DNA of 41,938 bases from Mortierella sp. BCC40632 (GCA_011634665.1 WAEK01000047.1:1-41938), one strand, 5' to 3'. Shown: positions 25,401-36,439, numbered from the stretch's first letter. Program-made: numbers and translations. The notes: a model not told the origin generated them from the sequence alone.

Positions 25401-28400
25401 TGAGGGGGAGGGAGAAGTAAGAGAAAGTGAGGGGAGGAAACCCAGGGACGATGTGAACCTGATCCCAGAAGCAAGGGCTTTAGTGGAGACCGAAAAGGAC
25501 GATCGAGTCAAAAAGGACAATGTCGATAACAACGAGAAGATCAAATCAACAGTCGACGATAAAGGAGAAGGAGAAAAAGAACAAAAAGAGAAGGATGATG
25601 GAATTGATTCGAATACAAGCAGTCCAATAAGAACAGGATTTGTGGTCCCTCGAAATGCTCGTGAGCTATACGACTATCTGGTTCTTAACCCAACCCACCT
25701 TCATAGTACGGTGATTGGAGCATTAATCCCTTATGTACTCAGCGAGGGAGATCTCATCAAAGTCTTCAGAACATTCTACAAGGAGTTCATCTTCCCAGGA
25801 TCCCCATTGGCTAGCCCATGTCTTTTATATATCGCTGCCCACTGGAACCAAACCCTTGACAACTTGTTCGAGGATTTGCTACGATCATTGTTGTGTCAAG
25901 ACAAGGTTACCTGGATTCCAGAAGATTATTACATTGGTGGTGAAAACCCTTTGGATCCCTTGATTGCTGCTTCAAATGAGTACCCGAAAACCTTCAAGTG
26001 TACAAAGATCATCGCCGAGTACTGTATTTTCCATGCCCTTGAGCAAAAAGAACCTCGTGTTCTTGTCTCCGATCCTGGGTCGTTTCAAACACTTCTTGGA
26101 GGTGTATCCTGAGTTTGCTCTAAGTACTCTGGAGCGCATTGCCTTCATTCCTATCAAGTCACGCAAGTTCATTGTGGACAATCATCAGATTGCTCATCCT
26201 CCAAGATTCCGTTTGAAGTTCTGGAGACCCAATAGCCGTCCTTTTGTACAAAATGAAGAACCCTGTTCTCCAAATCCATCCAGGAGTAGGAAATCAAGAC
26301 TCACAGAACCAACACTACAAGGGAGAGATTTTCTCAGCCTCGTTTGATGCTCTGTGGCATTATCTGGACGAGTCTCGGAGAGTGGAGGCCGAGGAAGATA
26401 TTCCGCCCATGAGTTTCCCAAGGATGTTGTTCGAGATGTTCAAACTCCGAGCCAGATTTACATCCAAACTCACAGTCGAGTATCATGACTTTACGATCGA
26501 TCATTTCGACAACCCGGCGATTGCGGCGCTTGTTGAATACAAATGGTAACACAAGTTTGGATATTGGATGTTGGATATTTGGATGTTTTCGCTCTTGCTC
26601 TGGCTCTTGTTACGGGTCGGTTTAGGCAGCTCTTGGTGACAAAGAAGGAGACGAGTTCAACATTGTTAACCTGTTCTTTTTTTTTTCTCTCTCTCTCTCT
26701 TTTTATCCCCACACCCATGCCCACCGGCTTTCACTCTTATTAGGAACACAATCGGATTCCCATATTGGCTGATCCGGTTTGTCCTCGAATGTATCTTCTA
26801 TGTTCTTGTGCTCACCGCAGCTCTTCTCCAGGTGTACAACAATAACCGAAATGCACTCGAAGGCATCTTCATAGCCATCATTGTCTTTGTGATATTCTTC
26901 TTCTTACTCGAGATCGGTCAAGCAAGGAATAATTGGAAGCGATACAAAAAGTAATGTGTGGCTCTCATTGATTGCTTGGAGGATGCGGAGCAAATGTTCT
27001 TTTATGTCTACTGTCTACTCTTTCTATCAGTGGGAGGTTGGAGAGAAGAATGGAGAAATGATTGATACTGATACTCTTTGAACCTATTCTTGACTCTCTT
27101 AGTTCTGGATACAATGTTCTTGATGCTCTTGGCTTTGGACTCCCACTGGCTGCCAGTATCCAGCAGCTTATTGTCCTCCACATGAACATTGAGGCTCCAC
27201 AGACAGAAGAAGAACTAAAATCACTTGGAGATAACAAGCACACGTGGCTACTCAGTTATTCTGTCTTGGTCGTATTCTTCCATGCGGTAAGGATATCTCG
27301 ATACCTGGGTGCTAGAGGCTGTTTCCTGGACATCCATGACTAACTCAGCGCATCTTCAAACATTCACTTTCTAGTTGTTCGAACTCCGTATCTCCAAGAG
27401 TATCTGTAAATATGTGACCATCATCCAACAAGCCATTGTCCAGATCCGAGTCTTCTTCTTCATCTTTGCAGCAGGAATTATAGCATTTGCATTGGCAATC
27501 ATCCATCTACTTCGAGCATGTCCTGTCCATGAGTGTCAATCCGATACCAAGCTTAAGAGTAACCCCTTTTTCGCTTTCTCGGCCACCTATTACTTTATGG
27601 TAATGATATCACCCCTCACTCTCCAAATGATGTTGCTGTTGTAGAGTCGTTTTACCAAAGGGTGCCAGGACTAACCCTTGACCCCTCGTCTCTGCACCAC
27701 TCGACCAACAGGGAGGATTGTATGACCCAATCAACGATGAGTTTGAGAGTGAGAACTGGGCATTCCATATCATGATGATCATCTACTTTTTCTTTACGGT
27801 CATTCTAATGCTCAATGTGTTGATTGGTAAGTGCAATACAAGATTCATGCCATCATATTTCCTGACCTGAGACTACCGTTCGTTCGTTGACCCGCTCTCT
27901 CTCTCTCCCTCTCTTTCATTACAACTTCAACCATCCTTTCCTCCTTTTTTCAGCACTGATCAACAAGGCATTTGAGAAAGGAGATGATGGTTGGCGACTG
28001 ACATGGGTCGAAAACCGACTACGATACATTGAGAGTGCTGAGAACCTCTCCTACAACATTCCAGGTAACTGATCTAATCTATGCTTCAAGTGTTGGGGAC
28101 ATCGAAAGAAACTACTAGATGCTCCCCTCTCCGTTTCCTTCCCAGCTCCCCATAAGCCTCATCAAATTTCCCCTCTTCCTATTCTTCTTCTAAACTCTTG
28201 TAGGATTCCGCCGAACGTACAACATCTTCCCCAAGGAGATCTACTTTTCACTCCCTTCACGGATCATTAAGGAATACCAGGCCAAGGTTGAAGAGAATAT
28301 TCAAAAGGTGGAGGAGACATCCAAGGAAGACAATGGAGCTTTGGTTCAAGCGCTTCGAGATCAGATTGAGGATATGAAGAGACATCAGGATGATCAACTT

Positions 28401-28484
28401 GATGGACTGAGGAGACGTCAGGAAGACCAACTCAACGAACTAAAATGGCTTATTCTCGAGTCGAGGAAGGCACCGGAACCGTAG
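22411..28484 (+). CDS. Array copy 4: predicted WD40-like beta-propeller/TRP-like cation channel protein (about 1,592 aa if three 1-nt insertions are discounted)
   Basis: Exons are 22411-22718 (possibly split by an intron 22525-22657), 22833-22875, 22990-23133, 23233-23281, 23431-26545, 26744-26950, 27103-27286, 27375-27599, 27712-27826, 27954-28064 and 28204-28484. All junctions are gt..ag and phases agree. The large exon carries propeller-like strands (AYLELWDMR, DVVSIWNAETGK, YDGTRVVVGSVYNIDVYD) and a Gly/Glu linker encoded near 25315-25610. The following exons carry six hydrophobic segments with a pore loop and S6. The last exon has two 11-residue coil repeats. Three +1 indels interrupt the big exon: T5 at 23694-23698, A5 at 26045-26049 and T4 at 26242-26245. 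Copy 5 has one base fewer at each, and together they restore frame. The probable location is a membrane, acting as a cation channel; the ion and the propeller ligand are unknown. The channel call is family-level inference. Confidence 0.8.
25315..25615 (+). repeat. Acidic Gly/Glu-rich linker coding repeat (array copy 4)
   Basis: A purine-rich stretch encodes GDDGNADGEKGEEEE, then (GE)n runs and a charged Lys/Asp/Glu segment. It separates the propeller region from the pre-channel region (FVVPRNARELYDYLVLNP). The core repeat is a GGxGAx hexamer giving Gly-Glu. It is probably disordered and highly acidic. Confidence 0.8.
26744..28484 (+). other. TRP-like channel domain and C-terminal coil of copy 4
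   Basis: Exons 26744-26950 (207 nt), 27103-27286 (184), 27375-27599 (225), 27712-27826 (115), 27954-28064 (111) and 28204-28484 (281) are all open and match copy 5 in length. The exception is the last, which is exactly 33 nt shorter because it has one 11-residue coil unit fewer. Introns in the two copies are almost base-identical. No frame damage is seen in this block. Confidence 0.82.
28204..28484 (+). repeat. Hendecad coiled-coil repeats, 33-nt unit, two copies (array copy 4)
   Basis: Units are IEDMKRHQDDQ and LDGLRRRQEDQ, followed by LNELKWLILESRKAPEP and the TAG stop at 28482-28484. This is the shortest intact version of the C-terminal coil in the array. Confidence 0.83.
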
Positions 28485-28503
28485 AACAGTAAGGACAGGA
28501 GGA

Positions 28504-28542
<39 letters not shown>

Positions 28543-28590
28543 CCGGCTTCTGCTTGAACTGCGGAACAAACACCACTGAATACCTTAATC

Positions 28591-28596
28591 ATTAAA
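28591..28596 (+). terminator. Candidate polyadenylation hexamer (ATTAAA), copy 4
   Basis: ATTAAA lies about 107 nt after the copy-4 stop, in the same conserved tail as after copies 3 and 5. Confidence 0.4.
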
Positions 28597-29890
28597 CGCA
28601 CATCTCCTTTCTTCTGTTATTTTCTTGAGACACATATCGGTCCCCACAAATGAAAAACAAATGATGTACTCCGGATCTGAGCGCTGCCAAATGTAGGTGG
28701 TGCAGAATGTAGTAGAGAGAGGAGAGAAGAAGAACAGGACTGAGTGAAGGCAGGCAAGATAGATGAGAATACAAGAACAGAATTGACGCAGCTATGACAG
28801 AACAGACAGGTGAACAATAATAACAAAGAAAGAAAAAGTAGGAGAGGAAGAGGGTATCAGGTGCCAAATATTGCTACATGGTAACTAGTGTAGTATGCTG
28901 AGAATATTCTCCTAGCTACCACTACTCGCTTTAGATGGCCAAATGGTCGAAGGGGTAACGATAGTCTGTATCCTATGAATAAGGTATAGCAATAGAGTAA
29001 TAAAGTAAGAAAGTAATAGAGTGTACAGAAAAAGCGCCTGCTGTATCCCTAGAAGATACTTGTTCTATCTCCACTCTGTTGTTGTACCAACATCGTAGAA
29101 ATCCTCAACTGTTTCGTTAGAGGCATCAGTTTTGACGGACTATTGTTATCAGATCAGCTGACAGTCTTTTCCAGGGAGAGTTGTCTCCGAGGAGGAATTG
29201 GGCTCGGTTTGCTTCATTTCTCATTTGAGGAACGAAGAGTTCTTCCAAGGACAGATAGACCAGGGCGCAGCAACTTTGGCTCACACAATCGGACCGATCA
29301 CCATTGCTAAGAGGAAATGTCTCACTTTGCCACTGTGCTTTGAATGTCTTTCTACCTTCTCGTATGTTTCCAAATACTCTTTTACTCAATACATATGATG
29401 GGACACTCGACGATGATGCCAGCCGCTAAACGGGGAATGATTGAGAGTGAGATGACTTGTATGTTGAAAAAAGAGCTGGAGGCAAGGTATGACTGATGAG
29501 AGTGAATAGGAGATTTTTTTGGATGAGCTCCTTCTCACTGATGGTTGGCTAAAGGGTTGTATTCTCCCTAAAGTAGGTAACCCTGAACAGCTTGCCCTGA
29601 CCACAGTGTTCCCTCGTCAACTTTTTTCCTCTTTCGAGTTCTCATGGCAGAGTAAAGTTTAGTGTGAGCCTTCTGCATCCACACGGTCTGTTCTGAATAA
29701 AAATCCAGCCCAGTTCGTAGAAGGTTGGCTAGACTATACTCCCCAAACAGTCACGGGAAGGGGCTGTGGCGGCGTTGAGTTGGACACAATCCAGGAACGG
29801 ACCAATCCGTCTAAGAGCTAAGAGCGACAAACTCTCCTGGGAAAGGAACAGAGGTTCGGTCTATGAATTAAACTTTCTTTATTGCCAGTT

Positions 29891-30155
29891 GAGCTGCAAA
29901 GCCCTCAGGTGCATGGCTCCCCCCCCCCCTTCCAGCGGAAAGTAGAAATAGTGGCTCAGAATGCTCACTTTTTTCTCCGGTTCCTATTCTCCCTCTCTGT
30001 AATTTTCTCTTTTCCTCTTTCCTCTTTTCCTCTTTCCTCTTTCCTCTTTCCACTTTCCACTTTCCACTTTTTTCTCTTTTCTCTTTTCTCTTTCCCCCTC
30101 CCTCTTTTCTTTTTCCTCTCGCCTCCTGTCTCCACAATCTCTTCCGAGCCGCAGG
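29891..30155 (+). promoter_or_regulatory. Promoter-proximal conserved block plus polypyrimidine tract, copy 5
   Basis: The same block as upstream of copies 4 and 6, followed by an extended C/T tract. Here the tract has expanded into tandem heptamers of the type TTTCCTC and TTTCCAC (about 30005-30070), so the distance from block to ATG is longer than in the other copies. Confidence 0.5.
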
Positions 30156-33100
30156 ATGGACACCTCGACTGGAAAAGACAGAAAATCATCCTTGTCCTCT
30201 GTCAATAGCAATGCTGTTCAGAACAATGATTCGGCACAAACACAGGAAGTCACGGAGACTACAGGAGGTATGAGACATGCTGATCACACATGAACAAGAA
30301 GTAGCGGAGTGAGATGAGCACCTGCCCAATATTTACCAAATTTGAATACTATCATCCTGCGCTCTCTCTCTTTGGATCAGTCCACAGATTCTATATCCAG
30401 GAACAATCCAACCCCAAATATAAGCTGCATGGTGTGAAAGAGTAAGCATCTATGTCAACAAGTGTCTTTCTTGCACCAAACCCTTGTCTGGTGTGACAGA
30501 ACTTTGTCTACTCTCTCTCTTTCTAACGAACCCTGACCTCGATCTCCTTGTTTAGAGTAACTCCCCCTACTATTATCAAGAGTGACATCCCATGGAAGGT
30601 AAGTTTCTCCTTCTCTGTCTGCTATCCCCCCCCTAGCTCAGGCATCTAGTAATCTCAACAGGCCACAAATTAATCCCCTTTGCGACCTTCAATCTTAACT
30701 CATCAATCTAGTGTGTAGTCTCTAGCGAGGACGTTCCAATTGGAACATACTGGGTTATCTTCCATGTCTCTTTTAAGGGAGGAAAGCAGAGTGCCTTGAC
30801 GTCGTTCATGACGTCCGAAGGAGCTTTATTGCTAGATTACTCTCAATGGCTAGATGTAAGTACTATCACATCTACTGCATGATATCATGTAGTTCATTAT
30901 TGGTGTATCTTGTCACTAATGTTATCGTGTGTCGGATATGCTTGGATGCAAATAGTACAAAAATACCATTATCTTCCTGGAGAAAGACGAACTGGAGACC
31001 GTTGGTAAGCAGGGTGGACAAAAGGATGATTAATCCTGATGATCTTTGTCGCCGATTGTTCTGTGAGATAGAACAACTCGAGAAAAAAAAAAGAAAAGAA
31101 AAGAAAAAATAAAAACTCACATGACTGCCTCTTCTTGGAACCATTCTGGTAGGGAACAAGCTGTCCTCGAATGAGTTTGTGAAAATAAGAACTCATAACC
31201 AGATTGTATTAAAAGAAGGGTTCGCTTTCAGTGAACTTAGCATCGAGTTTTCGGATACCAACTCTGGAGAACTTGAGCTTCGTTATATTGAGTTCACCAA
31301 CAATAGGATCGGAACACCAGAAAGCAACGGTAAGCAAAGAATTGATATCATAGAGTTATGGAGCCATGGCTGCCTCAGTGGCTCTCTTCGAGACATCAGT
31401 AACTTACAGCTATACTTTTCTCATGTGCAACTCATAGAAATTGTGATTTATGGTGAGAATAAACCACATTTTTGCATCGAGTTCGGTTATCAAGCTCCTC
31501 TCCCTGAGGAATCCGTGTCACCCAGAGGCGCACCAACTATTCTGAACGTCGTTAGCAACCACAGGTTCACACATACATTAACCCTGTGTGGGAAGAATGA
31601 AGTCGCCTACTTGGAACTATGGGACATGCGCAGTTGTAGTGCACTGAAATTGGATCCGACAGTACCTCATCCAGTTGAGAAACTGACTATACCCTATGCA
31701 TCCACGACTCTTGAAAAGCCTGAAACCACTCCAGCGATTGCCTTTATTTCATCCGCAGGGTCATTTGTTGGCTTGAGCTCAGACAATGATAGAAGCTACC
31801 CTGTCAGACTATACAAATGTGCAACCGTCGCACCGGCCGACATGGATCCACTTCAGCCAATCAAACTGGAACCAATTCATGTGAACGGTCTTGCCGACTT
31901 TATCGGATGCTGTGGATTCTTCAACCGAGACACTGTTGATCCGCAGGAGGAAAACGATAAACTAATTGCCTGTGATGGACAATCCGTATCTGTTTACAAC
32001 ACAGGCGACTCTTGGAATAGAATCTACTCTATCGAATTCGGCACAAGTGTCAACCAGGCCATTTCCTTAGAGCTTGTGACAGCAGTAAGAGGTGGATATT
32101 TTGTGTGGATGGGGACATCGGATGTGGCGTCAATCTGGAATGCCGAGACAGGGAAGAACGTCTCTCAGATCCCTCTTTTCCGTGCCAATCAATGGGTGAG
32201 CTATCTGGCGAAACTCTCCTACGATGGAACTCGAGTTGTTGTCGGTTCAGTTTATGGTATCGATGTATACGACACTATCTCAGGAACAAAGTCCAATAGC
32301 ATTCAACCAACCACCGACCAGAGCCATTACTTAGTCAATGTCCTTCGAGATCATTTCATTCTTTCAGTCACTGGACACGCGCCAAAGGACAATAGTCGCC
32401 TACGTATTCACCGAATTGTCAACATCAGAACTTTGAAGGACGATCACCATGATGTTTGTCTAGAAGACTACCTCAACTACCCCCTGCCTCTCTTAAATGA
32501 CCGATGGGGTCTTCGTGTCCTTGGATCTTCCCTAGACTATTTCAAGATCTATGACGGCTCGAAGAGTACCACAAACCAATCAACCGAAGATCAGTGCCAG
32601 TTCCAGGAACTTGAACTCGAAGAGATGTCCAAAGGTTTCCGGAAAGACTATGTTATGGAGTCAGGAGCGGTCCTTTCAGCATGGATGTCAATCCAAGAGA
32701 GTGTCTATAAATATATGACCAGATTCTCGATGTCAGTCAAGTTTCCTGACCAAGATGAGCCACGCATTCTGATCGGAGCAAATGAGATTATTGGAAAGCA
32801 CAAGCTCTGCTTTCTGAAGAGCTCATCTCAGATTGTACAGTTCACCCTGACGGAAGTGCATGTCTGGAACATCCCTTCGACAAAGGACGAGGAATTTTCT
32901 CTTGCAACAAGTTGTCAACATGGATATGAGAACCCTGTGGGCAGTGTCAACGTGAAATGCTGGGAAGTTCTTGCAACTTATTTTTGTGAGCACTGTCGAC
33001 GGCTTGAGCTTGAGTACAATTTGATTCTTGGGGAGACAGAAGATGACGGAAATGCAGATGGAGAAGAAGGAGAGGGAGAGGAAGGCAAAATTGAAGGTGA

Positions 33101-36100
33101 AGGCGAAGGCGAGGGTGAAGTAGAGGGAGAAGGAGAAGGAGAGGGAGAAGTAAGAGAAAAAGAGGGGAGGGAATCCAAGGACGAAGTGAACCCAATCCCA
33201 GAAGCAAGGGCTTTAGTGAAAACCGAAAAGGACAATTCCGACAATAACGAGGAGGTCAAATCAACAATTGACGATAAAGGAGAAGGAGAAGCAGAACAAG
33301 GAGAGAAGGATGATGGAATTGATTCGAATACAAGCAGTCCGATGAGAACAGGATTTGTGGTCCCTCGAAATGCTCGTGAGCTATACAACTATCTGGTTCT
33401 TAATCCAACTCATCTTCATGGTGTAGTCAACGGGGCATTAATCCCCTATGTACTCAGCATGGGAGATCTCACCAATGTCATCAAAACATTCTACAAGGAA
33501 TTCATCTTCCCAGGATCCCCATTGGCTAGCTCATGTCTTTTATACTTCACTACAGAATGGAGTCCATCCTTTGACAACTTGTTCGAGGATATGATACAAG
33601 CATTGTTGTGTCAAGACAAGGTTACCTGGATTCCAGAAGATTATTACATTGATGGTGAAAACCCTCTGGATCCCTTGATTGCTATTTCAAATGAGTACCC
33701 GAAAACCTTCAAGTGTACAAAGATCATCGCCGAGTACTGTATTTTCCATGCCCTTGAGCAAAAGAACCCTGTGTTCTTGTCTCCGATCCTGGGTCGTTTC
33801 AAACACTTCTTGGAGGTGTATCCTGAGTTTGCTCTAAGTACTCTGGAGCGTATTGCCTTCATTCCTATCAAGTCACGCAAGTTCATTGTGGACAATCATC
33901 AGATTGCTCATCCTCCAAGATTCCGTTTGAAGTTCTGGAGACCCAATAGCCGTCCTTTGTACAAAATGAAGAACCCTGTTCTCCAAATCCATCCAGGAGT
34001 AGGAAATCAAGACTCACAGAACCAACACTACAAGGGAGAGATTTTCTCAGCCTCGTTTGATGCTCTGTGGCATTATCTGGACGAGTCTCTCGAGAGTGGA
34101 GGCCGAGGAAGATATTCCGCCCATGAGTTTCCCAAGGATGTTGTTCGAGATGTTCAAACTCCGAGCCAGATTTACATCCAAACTCACAGTCGAGTATCAT
34201 GACTTTACGATCGATCATTTCGACAACCCGGCGATTGCGGCGCTTGTTGAATACAAATGGTAACACAAGTTTGGATATTGGATGTTGGATATTTGGATGT
34301 TTCGCTCTTGCTCTGGCTCTTGTTACGGGTCGGTTTAGGCAGCTCTTGGTGACAAAGAAGGAGACGAGTTCAACATTGTTAACCTGTTCCTTTTTTTCTC
34401 TCTCTCTCTCTTTTTATCCCCACACCCATGCCCACCGGCTTTCACTCTTATTAGGAACACAATCGGATTCCCATATTGGCTGATCCGGTTTGTCCTCGAA
34501 TGTATCTTCTATGTTCTTGTGCTCACCGCAGCTCTTCTCCAGGTGTACAACAATAATCGAAATGCACTCGAAGGCATCTTCATAGCCATCATTGTCTTTG
34601 TGTTTTTCTTCTTCTTACTCGAGATCGGTCAAGCAAGGAATAATTGGAAGCGATACAAAAAGTAATGTGTGGCTCTCATTGATTGCTTGGAGGATGCGGA
34701 GCAAATGTTCTTTTATGTCTACTGTCTACTCTTTCTATCAGTGGGAGGTTGGAGAGAAGAATGGGGAAATGATTGATACTGATACTCTTTGAACCTATTC
34801 TTGACTCTCTTAGTTCTGGATACAATGTTCTTGATGCTCTTGGCTTTGGACTCCCACTGGCTGCCAGTATCCAGCAGCTTATTGTCCTCCACATGAACAT
34901 TGAGGCTCCACAGACAGAAGAAGAACTAAAATCACTTGGAGATAACAAGCACACGTGGCTACTCAGTTATTCTGTCTTGGTCGTATTCTTCCATGCGGTA
35001 AGGATATCTCGATACCTGAGTGCTAGAGACTGTTTCCTGAACATCCATGACTAACTCAGCGCATCTTCAAATATTCACTTTCTAGTTGTTCGAACTCCGT
35101 ATCTCCAAGAGTATCTGTAAATATGTGACCATCATCCAACAAGCCATTGTCCAGATCCGAGTATTCTTCTTCATCTTTGCAGCAGGAATTATAGCATTTG
35201 CATTGGCAATCATCCATCTACTTCGAGCATGTCCTGTCCATGAGTGTCAATCCGATACCAAGCTTAAGAGTAACCCCTTTTTCGCTTTCTCGGCCACCTA
35301 TTACTTTATGGTAATGATATCACCCCTCACTCTCCAAATGATGTTGCTGTTGTAGAGTCGTTTTACCAAAGGGTGCCAGGACTAACCCTTGACCCCTCAT
35401 CTCTGCACCACTCGACCAATAGGGAGGATTGTATGACCCAATCAACGATGAGTTTGAGAGTGAGAACTGGGCATTCCACATCATGATGATCGTCTACTTT
35501 TTCTTTACGGTCATTCTAATGCTCAATGTGTTGATTGGTAAGTGCAGTACAAGATTCATGCCATCATATTTCCTGACCTGAGACTACCGTTCGTTCATTG
35601 ACCCGCTCTCCCTCTCCCTCTCTTTCATTACAACTTCAACCATCCTTTCCTTCTTTTTTCAGCACTGATCAACAAGGCATTTGAGAAAGGAGATGATGGT
35701 TGGCGACTGACATGGGTCGAGAACCGACTACGATACATTGAGAGTGCTGAGAACCTCTCCTACAACATTCCAGGTAACTGATCTAATCTATGCTTCAAGT
35801 GTTGGGGACATCGAAAGAAACTACTAGATGCTCCCCTCTCCGTTTCCTTCCCAGCTCCCCATAAGCCTCATCAAATTTCCCCTCTTCCTATTCTTCTTCT
35901 AAACTCTTGTAGGATTCCGCCGAACGTACAACATCTTCCCCAAGGAGATCTACTTTTCACTCCCTTCAAGGATCATTAAGGAATACCGGGCCAAAGTTGA
36001 AGAGAATATTCAAAAGGTGGAGGAGACATCCAAGGAAGACAATGGAGCCTTGGTTCAAGCGCTTCGAGAGCAGATTGATGATATGAAGAAACATCAGGAG

Positions 36101-36226
36101 GATCAAATCGGTGAAATGAAGAAACATCAGGAGGACCAGCTTGGTGAACTGAGGAGACGTCAAGAAGACCAACTCAACGAACTAAAATGGCTTATTCTTG
36201 AGTCGAGGAAGGCACCGGAACCGTAG
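30156..36226 (+). CDS. Array copy 5: predicted WD40-like beta-propeller/TRP-like cation channel protein (1,556 aa, best copy)
   Basis: Twelve exons (coordinates in the summary) join in phase to 1,556 codons plus TAG, with one extra base discounted near 34,087-34,093 (TCTCTCGAGAG here, TCTCGGAGAG in copy 4). Residues 1-136 come from five small exons. WD-like strands follow: LELWDMR about 290, VSVYNTGDSW about 415, DVASIWNAETGK about 460, YDGTRVVVGSVYGIDVYD about 493. A Glu/Gly linker spans about 765-867. Hydrophobic segments lie at about 1176-1200, 1207-1228, 1245-1266, 1284-1302, 1322-1350 and 1395-1418. SGYNVLDALGFGLPL resembles S3 of Ion_trans/TRP proteins, and LFELRISKSICKYVTIIQQ resembles an S4-S5 linker. 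FFAFSATYYFM-GGLYDP is the pore loop, and LNVLIALINKAF is S6. A three-unit 11-residue coil ends the protein. The propeller and channel are recognised by pattern only; ligand and gating are unknown. Confidence 0.85.
33044..33345 (+). repeat. Acidic Gly/Glu-rich linker coding repeat (array copy 5)
   Basis: The same position in copy 5 encodes DDGNADGEEGEGEE followed by two (GE)n blocks broken by GKIE and EVEG, then a charged segment ending DDGIDSNTSS. The arrangement of Gly-Glu units differs from copy 4 although total length is similar, as expected for a slippage-prone minisatellite. Confidence 0.8.
34455..36226 (+). other. TRP-like channel domain and C-terminal coil of copy 5 (exons 7-12)
   Basis: Exons 34455-34661, 34814-34997, 35086-35310, 35423-35537, 35663-35773 and 35913-36226 encode the membrane half. 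Each boundary falls near a structural unit. The first exon holds two hydrophobic helices (IGFPYWLIRFVLECIFYVLV and ALEGIFIAIIVFVF...). The second holds S3 and S4. The third holds the S4-S5 linker, S5, a loop with two cysteines (RACPVHECQ) and the pore helix. The fourth completes the filter and S6. The fifth holds the post-S6 Trp-containing amphipathic stretch, and the sixth the coiled coil. The splice junction at 35310/35423 splits the pore loop between FM and GG. The same arrangement occurs at 26744-28484 in copy 4. Confidence 0.82.
35913..36226 (+). repeat. Hendecad coiled-coil repeats, 33-nt unit, three copies (array copy 5)
   Basis: The last exon encodes consecutive 11-residue units of the pattern (I/L)-x-(E/D)-(M/L)-(K/R)-(K/R)-x-Q-(E/D)-D-Q, then LNELKWLILESRKAPEP and stop. 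The units are IDDMKKHQEDQ, IGEMKKHQEDQ and LGELRRRQEDQ. Spacing of hydrophobic positions fits an 11/3 coiled coil, which in channels commonly supports oligomer assembly. Homologous exons have two units in copy 4 and four in copy 3, with exon lengths of exactly 281, 314 and 347 nt. Confidence 0.85.
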
Positions 36227-36245
36227 AGTGAGAAGGAATAGAGGA

Positions 36246-36289
<44 letters not shown>
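36246..36289. repeat. Compound (TA)n(GA)n microsatellite after copy 5 stop
   Basis: A TA run (36246-36262) is joined to a GA run (36263-36289), about 20 nt after the stop codon. Copies 3 and 4 have only GA-type repeats at this place. Confidence 0.85.
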
Positions 36290-36293
<4 letters not shown>

Positions 36294-36357
36294 CGACCCA
36301 CCTTCCCCTTGAACTACAGAACATACACTAGTGTTACTGCTACTGAATACCTTAATC

Positions 36358-36363
36358 ATTAAA
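36358..36363 (+). terminator. Candidate polyadenylation hexamer (ATTAAA), copy 5
   Basis: ATTAAA lies about 132 nt after the copy-5 stop, displaced relative to copy 4 by the (TA)n/(GA)n expansion between stop and tail. Confidence 0.4.
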
Positions 36364-36439
36364 CGCATATCGTCCCCTTTTCTTATGTTTTCTTAAGAGA
36401 CATTTCGACCTCACAAATGGAAAGTAAATGGTTTATGAC

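Larger units (their letters stand above)
28485..30155. other. Intergenic region between copies 4 and 5
   Basis: A (GA)n run (28506-28538) and ATTAAA (28591-28596) follow the stop. The part from about 28880 to 29690 is almost base-identical to 36610-37430 in the next spacer. After that come a promoter-proximal block (29891-29985) and a long pyrimidine tract. No convincing gene is present. A 66-codon open frame without ATG at 29198-29398 recurs at 36931-37131. Confidence 0.62.

Noticed and set aside
25232..25544. Minus-strand open frames rich in Leu/Pro/Ser opposite the linker (also at 32947-33388 and 40790-41072)
   Set aside because: They are the complement of the Gly/Glu codon repeat and follow its purine bias. 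No start context, introns or homology of their own.
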